From Leptolyngbyaceae cyanobacterium RM1_1_2 (GTDB lineage Bacteria; Cyanobacteriota; Cyanobacteriia; Phormidesmidales; Phormidesmidaceae), in assembly GCA_012032345.1 (NCBI GenBank), contig JAAUQI010000049.1:1-37866 (forward strand): a DNA stretch of 37,866 nucleotides, given 5' to 3'. A program made the translations under genes and the position numbers. The notes under the pieces were generated by a model. The model was given only the letters and a program-made list of their open reading frames with translations. It had not been told where the DNA came from and did no database searches. Numbering within the stretch: position 1 is the stretch's first letter; each line of letters begins with the position of its first letter. Shown here one piece after another: positions 8,617 to 17,075 of the stretch.

Positions 8617-11361
8617 ATGAACTTAGTTCTCTGTCATACCACTGCTGATTTTGATACGCTGGGCGCAGCCGTTGGGGTATCACGTCTAGAGGCGGGTACT
8701 CGGATTGTGCTGAGCGGGGGCTGTCATCCCACGGTACAAAAATTTTTGGCGCTGCATCGAGACGAATATCCGCTGATTGAGCGCCGAGCGGTAAACCCCG
8801 CTCAGATTCGCTCTTTAATCTTTGTAGATGCTCAGCAGCGACAGCGGTTTTTGCCTTTGCTGGACTGGATTGACCTAGCAGAGCAGCGGCAGCTCAAAAT
8901 GACAATCTACGATCATCACCTCGAAGTCGAGACGGATATCTCAGCTGATGATCGGGTGGTGGAAGCGGTGGGGGCGACGACGACGCTGATTGCTGAAGCT
9001 TTGGATCAGAAGGGCATACAGCTTTCGCTGGCAGAAGCGACAGTGATGGCTTTAGGCATTCATGTGGATACGGGTTCTCTGACTTACGAACAGTCTACGC
9101 CGCGAGATGTCAGGGCTTTGGCCTGGCTAATGGAGCAGGGAGCTAGCCTGAGCGCGATCGCAGAGTTTGTTGAGCCGATGCTCTCCTCTGGCCTGCAGGA
9201 TTTGCTTGCTGTAGCACTTGAACAGCTTCAGACTGAAACTATTCGCGGGTATGATCTGAGCTGGGTTTTGCTGCCCGTAGAGGGCTACCTGCCTGGTCTA
9301 TCAGGACTGGCCAGCCGTCTGATGTCAATTATCAACAGCGACGCGCTGCTGTTGGGGGCCTATTATTCGCAACCAGAATCTGAGACTAAAAAGCTGAGCG
9401 TGATTGGGCGATCGCGCGATCGCAGCCAGTTTGATAGCGGCATCAGTCTGGCTCATTTACTAAAACCTGTGGGTGGCGGTGGGCACGCTGCCGCTGCCGC
9501 TGCCATGATTCGTACTTCAGAGCCGCAGCAGGCTTTTGCTGGGCTAGTTGATCAGCTCCGGCAGCAGGCTCCCCAGTCGCCAACGGCTCGGGAACTGATG
9601 TCTTCACCCGTGCGAACTATTCGGCCTCAAACCACCATTGCCGAAGCCCAGCGGATTCTGCTGCGCTATGGTCACTCGGGTCTGTCTGTGGTCGATTCTG
9701 AGGCAAAGCTGGTCGGCATTATTTCTCGACGAGATATTGACTTAGCCCTGCATCATGGCTTTAGTCATGCGCCTGTCAAGGGCTATATGAGCACACAGCT
9801 TAAAACCATTACGCCAGAAACGCTGCTGCCAGAAATTGAAGTCCTCATGGTAACTTACGATATTGGCCGCCTGCCTGTCCTGGTTGAGGATCGCCTAGTG
9901 GGTATCGTCACCCGCACAGACATTCTAAGACAGCGGCATTGGGGACGGCTTATGCGTCTAGAGTCCGGTTCTGATGAACCTTCGTTGTCCACAGCCCAGT
10001 CCGTTCAGCAACGGCTAGCTCAGCGGCTACCTGCTGAGCTACAAGAAGTTCTACAGCTGATGGTGACGGCGGCGGCATCACGAGGATGGCATCTCTATCT
10101 GGTAGGGGGTGCTGTGCGCGATTTTTTCCTCAGCTCGGCTGAGACACTAGCGCTGCAGGATATTGATTTAGTCGTAGACGGCCATCACAAAAATGCTCAG
10201 GCCGGGGCTGGGGTAGAGCTAGCGCAGCTCGTACAGCAGCAGCATCCGGCAGTCGAACTACAGGTTTATGGCCGCTTTCAGACAGCGGCTTTAATCTGGC
10301 ACCAAGGGGATGATTCTCTGCAGCCCCTGCTGGTTGATATTGCCACTGCCCGCACCGAGTTTTATCCTTATCCGGCAGCCAATCCTGAAGTGGAAGCTAG
10401 CTCTATTCATCAGGATCTCTATCGACGAGACTTTACAATTAATGCGATGGCTATTTGCCTGACACCGCCTCAGCCAGGATTGCTGCTGGATTTCTTTGGC
10501 GGGCTGATTGATCTGGGCAAAAAGCAGGTGCGGGTGCTGCACGCCAACAGCTTTATTGAAGATCCTACTCGCATCTATCGCGCTGTTCGCTTTGCAGTGC
10601 GACTAGGGTTCCAGATTGAGCCACAGACAGAGGGCTACATTCGCTACGCGCTCAGCAGCGGCATCTACAGCCAGATGCAGGAGCAGGTAGCTCAGGTACC
10701 GGCTTTGCAGGCTCGCCTGAAGCGGGAGCTGCAGTACATTCTAGAAGCCCCTTACTGGCAGTCGGCCCTGGAACTGTTAGATAACCTAGGGGCGCTCAGG
10801 TGTTTGCACAGCTCTTTAGAAATGAGCGATCGCCTTTGGCGTCAGCTTCGGCGAGTATCACGCTGGGTTGAGCGCTTTCAGTTTCAAGCGGCGATCGCTC
10901 CCTGGCAGCTACGTCTAGAAATCTTAATTGCTCAGCTTCAACCTGATTACCGCCGCTCGGTCGCTATCCATCTGCAATTGCCGAGCGATGCCGTCGCTCG
11001 GCTAACTCAGCTAGACTCTGTTGAAGCTGGACTACAGCAAGCCCTATCTCAATCTCAGTCGCCCAGTCAAATTGTAGGGCTGCTACGCAGCTACGATTTA
11101 CCTTTACTGTTGTTGGTTAGCGTTCGCCAGCCGCGCCCGGTGGGACAAAAAATTTGGCAGTATGTCACCCGCTGGTCCCAGGTGAAAGCGCCCTTAAATG
11201 GTCATGACCTCAAGGTGCTGGGCTATAGGCCGGGGCCGCAGTATAAAGCCATCCTAGAAGATGTCCTCGCCGCTACCCTTGATCAGCGGCTGCAGACCCG
11301 ACAGGAAGCGATCGCCTTTGTCAAAGAGCACTATGCTTTACCCGATGATTCTAGTCGGTGA
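8617..11361 (+). CDS. DHH phosphoesterase - CBS pair - tRNA nucleotidyltransferase fusion
   Basis: The 914-residue protein joins three modules. Residues 1-310 are a DHH/DHHA1 phosphoesterase: ADFDTLGAA (10-18), VDAQ, YDHH (98-101) and GGGGHAAAAA near 287. Residues of about 318-440 are two CBS domains (MSSPVRTIRP, GIISRRDID, GYMSTQLKTI, GIVTRTDIL). From about 470 comes a class II nucleotidyltransferase with LVGGAVRDF (near 495-503), the DIDLVVDG catalytic acids (near 514), RRDFTINAMA (near 602) and PTRIYRAVRFAVRLGF. This architecture is known in cyanobacteria and Aquifex-like bacteria, where CC- and A-adding activities of tRNA 3'-end synthesis are split between two enzymes. This form is usually assigned A-adding activity; which it has here cannot be read from sequence alone. 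It is a single-gene unit. Confidence 0.9.
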   Translation: MNLVLCHTTADFDTLGAAVGVSRLEAGTRIVLSGGCHPTVQKFLALHRDEYPLIERRAVNPAQIRSLIFVDAQQRQRFLPLLDWIDLAEQRQLKMTIYDHHLEVETDISADDRVVEAVGATTTLIAEALDQKGIQLSLAEATVMALGIHVDTGSLTYEQSTPRDVRALAWLMEQGASLSAIAEFVEPMLSSGLQDLLAVALEQLQTETIRGYDLSWVLLPVEGYLPGLSGLASRLMSIINSDALLLGAYYSQPESETKKLSVIGRSRDRSQFDSGISLAHLLKPVGGGGHAAAAAAMIRTSEPQQAFAGLVDQLRQQAPQSPTARELMSSPVRTIRPQTTIAEAQRILLRYGHSGLSVVDSEAKLVGIISRRDIDLALHHGFSHAPVKGYMSTQLKTITPETLLPEIEVLMVTYDIGRLPVLVEDRLVGIVTRTDILRQRHWGRLMRLESGSDEPSLSTAQSVQQRLAQRLPAELQEVLQLMVTAAASRGWHLYLVGGAVRDFFLSSAETLALQDIDLVVDGHHKNAQAGAGVELAQLVQQQHPAVELQVYGRFQTAALIWHQGDDSLQPLLVDIATARTEFYPYPAANPEVEASSIHQDLYRRDFTINAMAICLTPPQPGLLLDFFGGLIDLGKKQVRVLHANSFIEDPTRIYRAVRFAVRLGFQIEPQTEGYIRYALSSGIYSQMQEQVAQVPALQARLKRELQYILEAPYWQSALELLDNLGALRCLHSSLEMSDRLWRQLRRVSRWVERFQFQAAIAPWQLRLEILIAQLQPDYRRSVAIHLQLPSDAVARLTQLDSVEAGLQQALSQSQSPSQIVGLLRSYDLPLLLLVSVRQPRPVGQKIWQYVTRWSQVKAPLNGHDLKVLGYRPGPQYKAILEDVLAATLDQRLQTRQEAIAFVKEHYALPDDSSR

Positions 11362-11449
11362 GGATTTGCAAAAGCGTCAGGATAAAGCGCTAGGATAAGC
11401 CCTAGTGCAGCGCCAACACTTAATTTTAGGGTGATGTCATAGTTCGTAG

Positions 11450-11467
11450 TTAGCGCTTCAGCGCTAA
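11450..11467. repeat. REP-like hairpin
   Basis: TTAGCGC, loop TTCA, GCGCTAA: a perfect 7-bp stem in the 209-base gap after the nucleotidyltransferase gene. There is no T run after it, so it looks like a REP-type intergenic hairpin more than an intrinsic terminator. Confidence 0.45.
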
Positions 11468-11570
11468 AGCACTGACTACCCACCCCAATTTCTAGCTGTA
11501 ACAATACACTGGTATAAACTGGGGTTTACGTCAAAGCCAAGTTTAAAGTTGTCTAATCAAACTGCCAACG

Positions 11571-12170
11571 ATGAAGCATTATCCTCGACTGCTGCTGAGT
11601 GTTATCGTGTTTGCGGGTCTAGCAGGTTTGGGGGCTGGCAGTTTTATCCGTTTTTCTCGGGCCACCGGAGCAAGCAAAATTCGACTCGACCCAGAGCAAA
11701 CTTTTCCGGCTCAGGCAGACTGGCCCGTAACCGCCTCTGAGACCAATTTTGATCAGCCATTTGTAGCACCCGATGAAACCTATCGTCGAGAGCTGAGATC
11801 AGCGCCCCTTGAGCCTCAGCCAAAAGATGATTTTTCTACAGAGACGAACTCCTGGGCTAAGCCTCTGCCTGATGCCACGGCTGAATCTGCTCCCGATTTC
11901 CCTAGCTCAGATGCCACAGGGACGCCGCTTGACTCCTCAGAAACTTTTAGCGAGGATTTTATGGAGGACAGCACCACCAGCGCTCCGCTCAATACCCAGC
12001 CAAGCCCTTGGGAAGAGTCAGAGTCCGGCCCTGAAACCAACCGTCAAAACCGGGATAGTTCGAGCAATAGCGGCGACCTTGCCAATTCTTCTGGCAAGGT
12101 CGCGCCAGTTTCTCCTGGCTCAGAGATGCTGCCCTCAGAAATGCCGACTCCCACCACTGACACCAGATAG
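11571..12170 (+). CDS. Hypothetical membrane-anchored or secreted low-complexity protein
   Basis: The 199-residue product has no family I recognise. Residues 1-26 (MKHYPRLLLSVIVFAGLAGL and onward) are a signal peptide or single anchor. The rest is disordered-looking and rich in Ser, Thr, Pro, Asp and Glu, with no Cys and few hydrophobic residues after residue 30. It would therefore lie in the periplasm or lumen as a flexible tail or linker. It sits between the fusion nucleotidyltransferase gene and a coiled-coil hypothetical gene on the same strand, with an 84-base gap to the latter. A shift in another frame also stays open through here, but the signal peptide favours this frame. Confidence 0.6.
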   Translation: MKHYPRLLLSVIVFAGLAGLGAGSFIRFSRATGASKIRLDPEQTFPAQADWPVTASETNFDQPFVAPDETYRRELRSAPLEPQPKDDFSTETNSWAKPLPDATAESAPDFPSSDATGTPLDSSETFSEDFMEDSTTSAPLNTQPSPWEESESGPETNRQNRDSSSNSGDLANSSGKVAPVSPGSEMLPSEMPTPTTDTR

Positions 12171-12254
12171 CTCAGCGAAGTGCTTTGAGACTCACAGCGG
12201 CGGGGGGCAGCAATTTAGTTATAATTTGTTGCAGATGTATAAACTAATTTTTTC

Positions 12255-12572
12255 ATGAACAATCCCGTCGTTCATGCCTTTTTCATCGGCAGGGCTTTAG
12301 CTGAAGCCATTAGTGAGCGAACCGAGCAGTTTGTCTCCGAGAGTCTGAGTAGCCTCGGTCGATTTGACGCAGAGCAGCGCGAAAACCTGCGACGTTTTAC
12401 AGAAGAAGTTTTAGCTAGGGCACAGCAGGAAGAAGCCGAGGCGCTTAGCCGTCCGGCCCCTACGGGTACCGAAGCTTCTACTCAAGACCTGCAGGCAACT
12501 ATCGATAACCTCAGAGCCGAAATCGCGCAGGTCAGATCCGCACTACAGCAGTATCGTGCAACCGCAAGTTAA
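12255..12572 (+). CDS. Conserved cyanobacterial coiled-coil protein (DUF6825-like)
   Basis: The 105-residue protein begins MNNPVVHAFFIGRALAEAIS, a start I associate with a small cyanobacterial/plastid family. It continues with helical, charge-rich sequence and ends in a heptad-like coiled coil (LQATIDNLRAEIAQVRSALQ). A Pro/Thr-rich hinge (about 70-80) separates the two helical parts. It has no signal peptide or transmembrane helix, so it is cytosolic or peripheral. Function is unknown. The ABC1 kinase gene follows after 72 bases on the same strand, which may mean co-transcription. The family assignment rests on the N-terminal pattern only. Confidence 0.72.
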   Translation: MNNPVVHAFFIGRALAEAISERTEQFVSESLSSLGRFDAEQRENLRRFTEEVLARAQQEEAEALSRPAPTGTEASTQDLQATIDNLRAEIAQVRSALQQYRATAS

Positions 12573-12644
12573 GGCTGCTCTTGCCTGCGCCACCCCCCGA
12601 TTTTCTCCAGTTAACCGCATTGACCTAGTACGCCAGGAGCCTGA

Positions 12645-14552
12645 GTGTCTGCCCTCTCCAGAGATCCAGAATCATCTTCAGCCACCGCGCCGGACGAACT
12701 GAGCGCACGTGCAGAATCTGCCCCGTCTAGTTCGGCAGGTTTACCTGATGCAGCAGTTTTTCACAAGGTAGAGTTTAAAGAAAAGTTTGAAGAAAATCGT
12801 CCTGATTCATCCCTTTCTCACCTTGAGTCGCTGCCTCAGCCATCACCCGCTCAGCCCAAGCGAGCACACTACTACACAGAAAAAGCATATCGCTGGAACC
12901 GCAGTCGCTATTCTGCCACCCGCCGCTTTGCTGATATCTGGTCATTTGTGCTCAAGCTACTCTCGGCACGCTGGCTTTATGGCAAAGCTTGGAGCTACAG
13001 CAATCGGACTATCACCGACGATAAACAGGCAGTTCGACGACGGCGGCAGGCTATCTGGGTGCGCGAGACGCTTCTAGAGCTAGGGCCTACTTTTATCAAG
13101 GTGGGGCAGTTCTTCTCAACTCGGGCAGACCTGTTTCCGACTGAGTACGTTGAAGAACTCTCAAAGTTACAAGATCGGGTACCCGCTTTTGGCTACGACC
13201 AAACCCGAAGCATCATTGAAGCCGATCTAGGCAAGCCGATTCAGACGCTCTACCGCAGCTTTGATCCAATTCCTTTAGCTGCTGCTAGCCTAGGTCAGGT
13301 TCACCGTGCTCGGCTTCATTCTGAAGAAGAAGTTGTCGTCAAGGTTCAGCGGCCTGGCCTGAGGCGACTTTTCAGCATTGACTTAAAAATTCTCAAAGGC
13401 ATTGCCCGCTATTTTCAAAATCACCCGGAGTGGGGCAGGGGACGAGACTGGCTGGGTATCTACGAAGAATGCTGTCGCATTTTGTGGGAAGAGATTGACT
13501 ATCTGACTGAGGGCCGCAATGCTGACACCTTTCGCCGTAATTTTGCTGAGGAGGACTGGGTCAAAGTTCCTCGGGTTTATTGGCGATACGCATCACCGCG
13601 AGTATTAACCCTCGAATACCTGCCGGGGATTAAAATCAGCCATTATGAAGCCTTGGAAGCGGCTGGGCTGGATCGCAAGCGGATTGCTCATTTAGGTGCT
13701 AAAGCTTACCTCCAGCAGCTTTTGAACGACGGTTTTTTTCACGCTGATCCGCATCCTGGTAATATTGCGGTAAGTCCAGACGGCAAACTTATCTTCTACG
13801 ACTTTGGCATGATGGGGCAGGTTCAACCCCTGACCCGCGATCGCCTGATGCGAACTTTCTTAGGGATTGCTCAGCGAGATGCCGATCGGGTGATGGCTTC
13901 TTTGATTGAGCTAGGGGCACTGGCCGAAGTTGACGACATGGGGCCAGTACGGCGCTCAATCCAGTATATTCTAGACAACTTCATGGATCAGCCCTTTGAG
14001 GAGCAGTCCATTGGTGCTATCAGCGACGATCTCTATGCGGTTGCCTACGATCAGCCGTTCCGCTTCCCAGCAACTTTTACGTTTGTAATGCGCGCTTTCT
14101 CGACTTTAGAAGGCGTTGGCAAAGGTCTCGATCCTGACTTTAACTTTATGGAAGCCGCTAAACCTTTCGCAACACAGCTCATGGCCAACGGAAACTCTAC
14201 AGACCCCAACAGTAGTTTACTGGGCGAGCTAGGTCGCCAAGCCGCTCAGGTTAGTAGCACAGCCTTGGGCTTGCCTCGCCGAATTGAAGACACGCTCGAA
14301 AAGCTAGAGCGAGGCGATCTTCGCGTTCGCGTCCGCTCAATCGAAACTGACCGCATTTTGCGGCGGGTAAGCGGCGTCAACATGGCAACTAACTATTCAC
14401 TCCTGATTGGGGCGTTTACGCTTTCGGCAACCATTTTATTGGTTTATGATTTCTTTTGGCTAGCAGGACTTGCCGCCGCGATCGCAGCTTTAACAGGGTT
14501 TACCCTGCTCCGTCTTCTCATGCGGCTGAGCCGTGCTGAACGCCTACCCTAA
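12645..14552 (+). CDS. ABC1/UbiB-family atypical kinase
   Basis: ABC1 (ADCK/UbiB) kinases act at membranes and support quinone and isoprenoid-lipid metabolism in bacteria, mitochondria and plastids. The 635-residue protein has the full set of family signatures: the KxGQ motif in FIKVGQFFSTR (152-155), the Ala-rich loop AAASLGQVHRA replacing the Gly loop (212-222), VVVKVQRPG with the ATP-binding Lys233, HADPHPGN (366-373) and the metal-binding DFG (386-388). Two hydrophobic helices close the protein, anchoring it to a membrane. The first 75 residues are Ser/Pro-rich. The start is a GTG at 12645 with AGGAG at 12635-12639. A PP2C phosphatase gene begins 16 bases after the stop. Confidence 0.93.
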   Translation: MSALSRDPESSSATAPDELSARAESAPSSSAGLPDAAVFHKVEFKEKFEENRPDSSLSHLESLPQPSPAQPKRAHYYTEKAYRWNRSRYSATRRFADIWSFVLKLLSARWLYGKAWSYSNRTITDDKQAVRRRRQAIWVRETLLELGPTFIKVGQFFSTRADLFPTEYVEELSKLQDRVPAFGYDQTRSIIEADLGKPIQTLYRSFDPIPLAAASLGQVHRARLHSEEEVVVKVQRPGLRRLFSIDLKILKGIARYFQNHPEWGRGRDWLGIYEECCRILWEEIDYLTEGRNADTFRRNFAEEDWVKVPRVYWRYASPRVLTLEYLPGIKISHYEALEAAGLDRKRIAHLGAKAYLQQLLNDGFFHADPHPGNIAVSPDGKLIFYDFGMMGQVQPLTRDRLMRTFLGIAQRDADRVMASLIELGALAEVDDMGPVRRSIQYILDNFMDQPFEEQSIGAISDDLYAVAYDQPFRFPATFTFVMRAFSTLEGVGKGLDPDFNFMEAAKPFATQLMANGNSTDPNSSLLGELGRQAAQVSSTALGLPRRIEDTLEKLERGDLRVRVRSIETDRILRRVSGVNMATNYSLLIGAFTLSATILLVYDFFWLAGLAAAIAALTGFTLLRLLMRLSRAERLP

Positions 14553-14568
14553 CCCCGGAGGTGCTTTA

Positions 14569-15312
14569 ATGAAACGTTTTTTTGCCGGCCTGAGCGATCC
14601 GGGGCTGCTGCGTACCAGCAATCAAGACGCCTACTATCTCGATCCGCAGAGCCGATTTTACATTGTGGCAGACGGTATGGGGGGCCATGCCGGGGGTCAA
14701 GAAGCCAGCCGTTTAGCAACGGAAACGATCCGCGCTCACCTGGATCAGTACTGGGACAGTACAGAATCTTCAAAGGATCTGCTGCATGAGGCATTTCTAA
14801 GAGCCAACGAAGCTATTCTGAAAGACCAGAGCACTCATCCAGAACGTTCTGATATGGGGACAACCGCTGTTGCCTTAATGTTTCGAGAGCAGCAGCTTTG
14901 GTGTGCTCATGTAGGCGATTCTCGCCTCTATCGCCTCAGAGGGGCCACTCTTGAGCAGATTACAGAAGATCACACCTGGGTAGCCCGGGCAATTCGTGAA
15001 GGTGAGCTGACCCTAGAGCAGTCTAAAAGTCATCCCTGGAGACATGTTCTTTCTCAGTGCCTTGGGCGCGAAGATTTGAACCACATTAGCCTGAAGCCTG
15101 TAACTATGCAGGTCAGCGATCGCTATCTGCTCTGCAGCGACGGTCTAACTGAAGAACTTTCTGACCCAATGATTGCCCACCAGCTTAAGTCTATTCGAGC
15201 TTGTGAAGCCGCTGCTAGTGCCCTTGTAGAAGCTGCTAAAGCGCGGGGAGGGCGAGACAACATCACAGTAGTTGTTCTTTACCTGCAGGGTGAAGCGCCT
15301 TTGAACAGCTAG
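14569..15312 (+). CDS. PP2C-family protein serine/threonine phosphatase
   Basis: The 247-residue protein is a complete soluble bacterial PP2C (Stp/PphA type), a metal-dependent phosphatase of phospho-Ser/Thr. Motifs run in order: SDPGLLRTSNQDAYY, the metal-binding DGMGGHAGG (35-43), DMGTTAV, AHVGDSRLYR, TEDHTWV, LLCSDGLTEEL and GGRDNITVVV near the end, which supplies the last metal ligand. I chose the ATG at 14569 because GGAGG at 14557-14561 precedes it by 7 bases; an in-frame ATG at 14533 lies inside the kinase gene and has no such site. The 16-base gap to the ABC1 kinase suggests one operon. Phosphatase and kinase acting on shared targets is inference. Confidence 0.93.
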   Translation: MKRFFAGLSDPGLLRTSNQDAYYLDPQSRFYIVADGMGGHAGGQEASRLATETIRAHLDQYWDSTESSKDLLHEAFLRANEAILKDQSTHPERSDMGTTAVALMFREQQLWCAHVGDSRLYRLRGATLEQITEDHTWVARAIREGELTLEQSKSHPWRHVLSQCLGREDLNHISLKPVTMQVSDRYLLCSDGLTEELSDPMIAHQLKSIRACEAAASALVEAAKARGGRDNITVVVLYLQGEAPLNS

Positions 15313-15323
15313 ACAGCTAGGCT

Positions 15324-15339
15324 GCAAAATTAGTTTTGC
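15324..15339 (+). terminator. Possible weak terminator after the PP2C gene
   Basis: GCAAAA, loop TTAG, TTTTGC lies 12 bases after the phosphatase stop codon. The stem is only 6 bp and A/T-rich and no long T run follows, so termination here is tentative. Confidence 0.3.
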
Positions 15340-15652
15340 CTTCATCTAGTCTTAATAAATCAGAAAGTCGCTTTCTTGGCAGAGGGCATCGCTTTTTGTT
15401 TAAGTCGAGCATTATTTGCCCACGCTTAGATGATAAACGTACTGCCAGAGTATGCCTCTGTGTACTGACATAGGCTATGTCTCTGGGTTAACCTAAATTT
15501 AATCCCTTAGATTGATGGTCAGTTTGTCAAACACTTGTTATATTTTGTAAACAACTAGAACTCAAAGGGAGTTTTCTGACGCCTGAAGATTTTAGTTTCC
15601 GGGGGACTCGTTTTCTCCAGTCAACGTTATCTCTCAGCCTATGGAGGTTGCT
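15340..15652. other. Upstream region of nblA
   Basis: About 310 bases with no gene. nblA genes are usually induced by nitrogen or sulfur starvation through NtcA (GTA-N8-TAC) or NblR. I looked for GTA-N8-TAC and found no clean copy. A/T-rich stretches such as TTATATTTTGTAAAC (near 15538) may be part of a promoter. Confidence 0.4.
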
Positions 15653-15847
15653 ATGCCCGAATCCAGTAAGCTTTCTCTAGAACAAGAGTTCAATCTACGT
15701 TCCTTTGAAAACCAGGTACAACGCATGAGTCGAGAGCAGGCCCAGCAGTTTTTAGTTAAGCTATACGAGCAGATGATGATGCGTGAGACTCTTTACAAGA
15801 GTTTCTTGAAACAGGAATGGGGAATCACGCCTAGCCCTGAATTTTAG
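15653..15847 (+). CDS. nblA: Phycobilisome degradation protein NblA
   Basis: NblA is a small adaptor that binds phycobiliproteins and a Clp chaperone, directing phycobilisomes to proteolysis during starvation. The 64-residue product has the family core LSLEQEFNLRSFENQVQRMS, then EQAQQFLVKLYEQMMMRE and a C-terminal FLKQEWGI, at the usual length of about 60. The start is decided by the ribosome-binding site: GGAGG at 15643-15647 lies 5 bases before the ATG at 15653. An earlier in-frame ATG at 15641 overlaps that site and would have no ribosome-binding site of its own. The gene shows that this organism uses phycobilisomes. It stands alone. Confidence 0.95.
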   Translation: MPESSKLSLEQEFNLRSFENQVQRMSREQAQQFLVKLYEQMMMRETLYKSFLKQEWGITPSPEF

Positions 15848-16157
15848 CTCGCTGCTAAGCTTAGCCAGAGAAACGGCGACCTCCCTCTCTTGCTCGATTC
15901 CACTGGAAGGGAGCTGGGGATAACGGGGCGTCAGTTCATCACCTGAGTTAGCTTTACTGGACTGCTTTTTATTTTTTATATTAATTCTTATGTGCTACGG
16001 GTTAACCGTGGCTTCCCTATAAATAGCTGCAATCAGCTTGCTGATCTGGTGATGTCGGTGCCATCATTGAGGGCCATCTTTTCGGGTAAGTTCCAGGGAA
16101 TGCTAATTTAGGCAAAGAGCGCTCTCAGCGATTCGCCCCTCATCTAACAGAGTCAAA
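15848..16157. other. Gap between nblA and the stress protein gene
   Basis: About 310 bases. No gene, strong hairpin or known operator is visible; it should hold the promoter of the downstream universal stress protein gene. Confidence 0.45.
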
Positions 16158-17039
16158 ATGTATCAACGTATTCTTGTCTGTACAGATTTTTCAGATGGTC
16201 TTTACCGCTTAGTCGATTTTGTACCGGCTCTGGTAGCAGGCGGGGTAAAATACATCGTCTTTTTCAACAATGTTCCCCTAGAAACCGATCGAGAAATTCC
16301 TCGAGTTGACACCGAGCAGATTGCCTCTGCCAAAAAGCAGCTCGCTGCTGCCCTCAGCTCGGTTCCAGAAGGTGTAACGGTTCGGGTTGAGGTGCAATCG
16401 GGCCGAGCAATTGATAACATCCTCAAGCAGGCAGACGCTCACAAGGCAGAGGTTATTGTCTTAGGTATGCCCACGCGAACGCTGCTGAGCGAGAAGGTTT
16501 TTGGCAGTACAGCTGTTGAGCTGTCTGAGCGCACTTCTGTGCCGTTGCTGATTTTGCGCCCCCAGCTAATTTCTGCTTACACTACAGAAGAGCTAGACTT
16601 ACGCTGTCAGCACCTATTTCGCTATTTTCTGATTCCCTATGATGGCAGTGAAGGAGCAGACTATTTAGTTGGGCAGATCAGGCAGCAAGCCGAGGCGCGA
16701 ACTGACCGAGCGTTAGAAACCTGTCGTCTTTGCTGGGTAATTGATGAAAGCGTGCGCAGAGAGCTACAGGCAGCTGATCCGGTAGCAGCGGCGCAGGCAA
16801 AGCTGGAGTCTGTTAAGGCTGAACTTGACTTACCTAAACTGAGCGTCAAAACAGAGGTGCGCCAGGGAGTGCCCGTTGAGGAAATTCTTAAGGCTGCCGA
16901 AATTCACGATATTAGTGCGATCGCTGTTTGCCCTGGCAGTAAAGGTCGCTTCTTTAAGTGGTCAGTGCCGAGCATGACCCAGGATATCCTGCGTCGCAGT
17001 TGGCATCCGGTGATTTACTTCCCACCCAAGCAGCGCTAG
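16158..17039 (+). CDS. Tandem universal stress protein (two UspA domains)
   Basis: The 293-residue protein has two UspA-fold halves. The first begins YQRILVCTDFSDG and ends with VIVLGMPTRTLLSEKVFGST followed by VPLLILRP, close to the ATP-binding signature G-2x-G-9x-G-S/T but with the second Gly replaced. The second begins FLIPYDGSEGADYLV and ends with ISAIAVCPGSKGRFF and SWHPVIYFPP, where the loop is also degenerate. ATP binding is therefore uncertain. Such proteins act in the cytosol in general stress survival, with no fixed partner. The gene is monocistronic and converges on a Ser/Thr kinase gene, with 36 bases between the stops. Confidence 0.88.
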   Translation: MYQRILVCTDFSDGLYRLVDFVPALVAGGVKYIVFFNNVPLETDREIPRVDTEQIASAKKQLAAALSSVPEGVTVRVEVQSGRAIDNILKQADAHKAEVIVLGMPTRTLLSEKVFGSTAVELSERTSVPLLILRPQLISAYTTEELDLRCQHLFRYFLIPYDGSEGADYLVGQIRQQAEARTDRALETCRLCWVIDESVRRELQAADPVAAAQAKLESVKAELDLPKLSVKTEVRQGVPVEEILKAAEIHDISAIAVCPGSKGRFFKWSVPSMTQDILRRSWHPVIYFPPKQR

Positions 17040-17075
17040 GTCTTAGCGCTTTGCGAGTGCTGCGTCTCAAAGTTT

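Noticed and set aside
11809-12258. 149-codon open frame overlapping the low-complexity hypothetical gene
   Set aside because: It lacks a signal or domain, while the overlapping frame begins with a clear signal peptide.
15340-15652. NtcA site upstream of nblA
   Set aside because: No GTA-N8-TAC was found at correct spacing; near matches have 9 bases between half-sites or a wrong second half.
16661-16849. Cys/Ser-rich minus-strand frame inside the stress protein gene
   Set aside because: Shadow of a well-supported gene.
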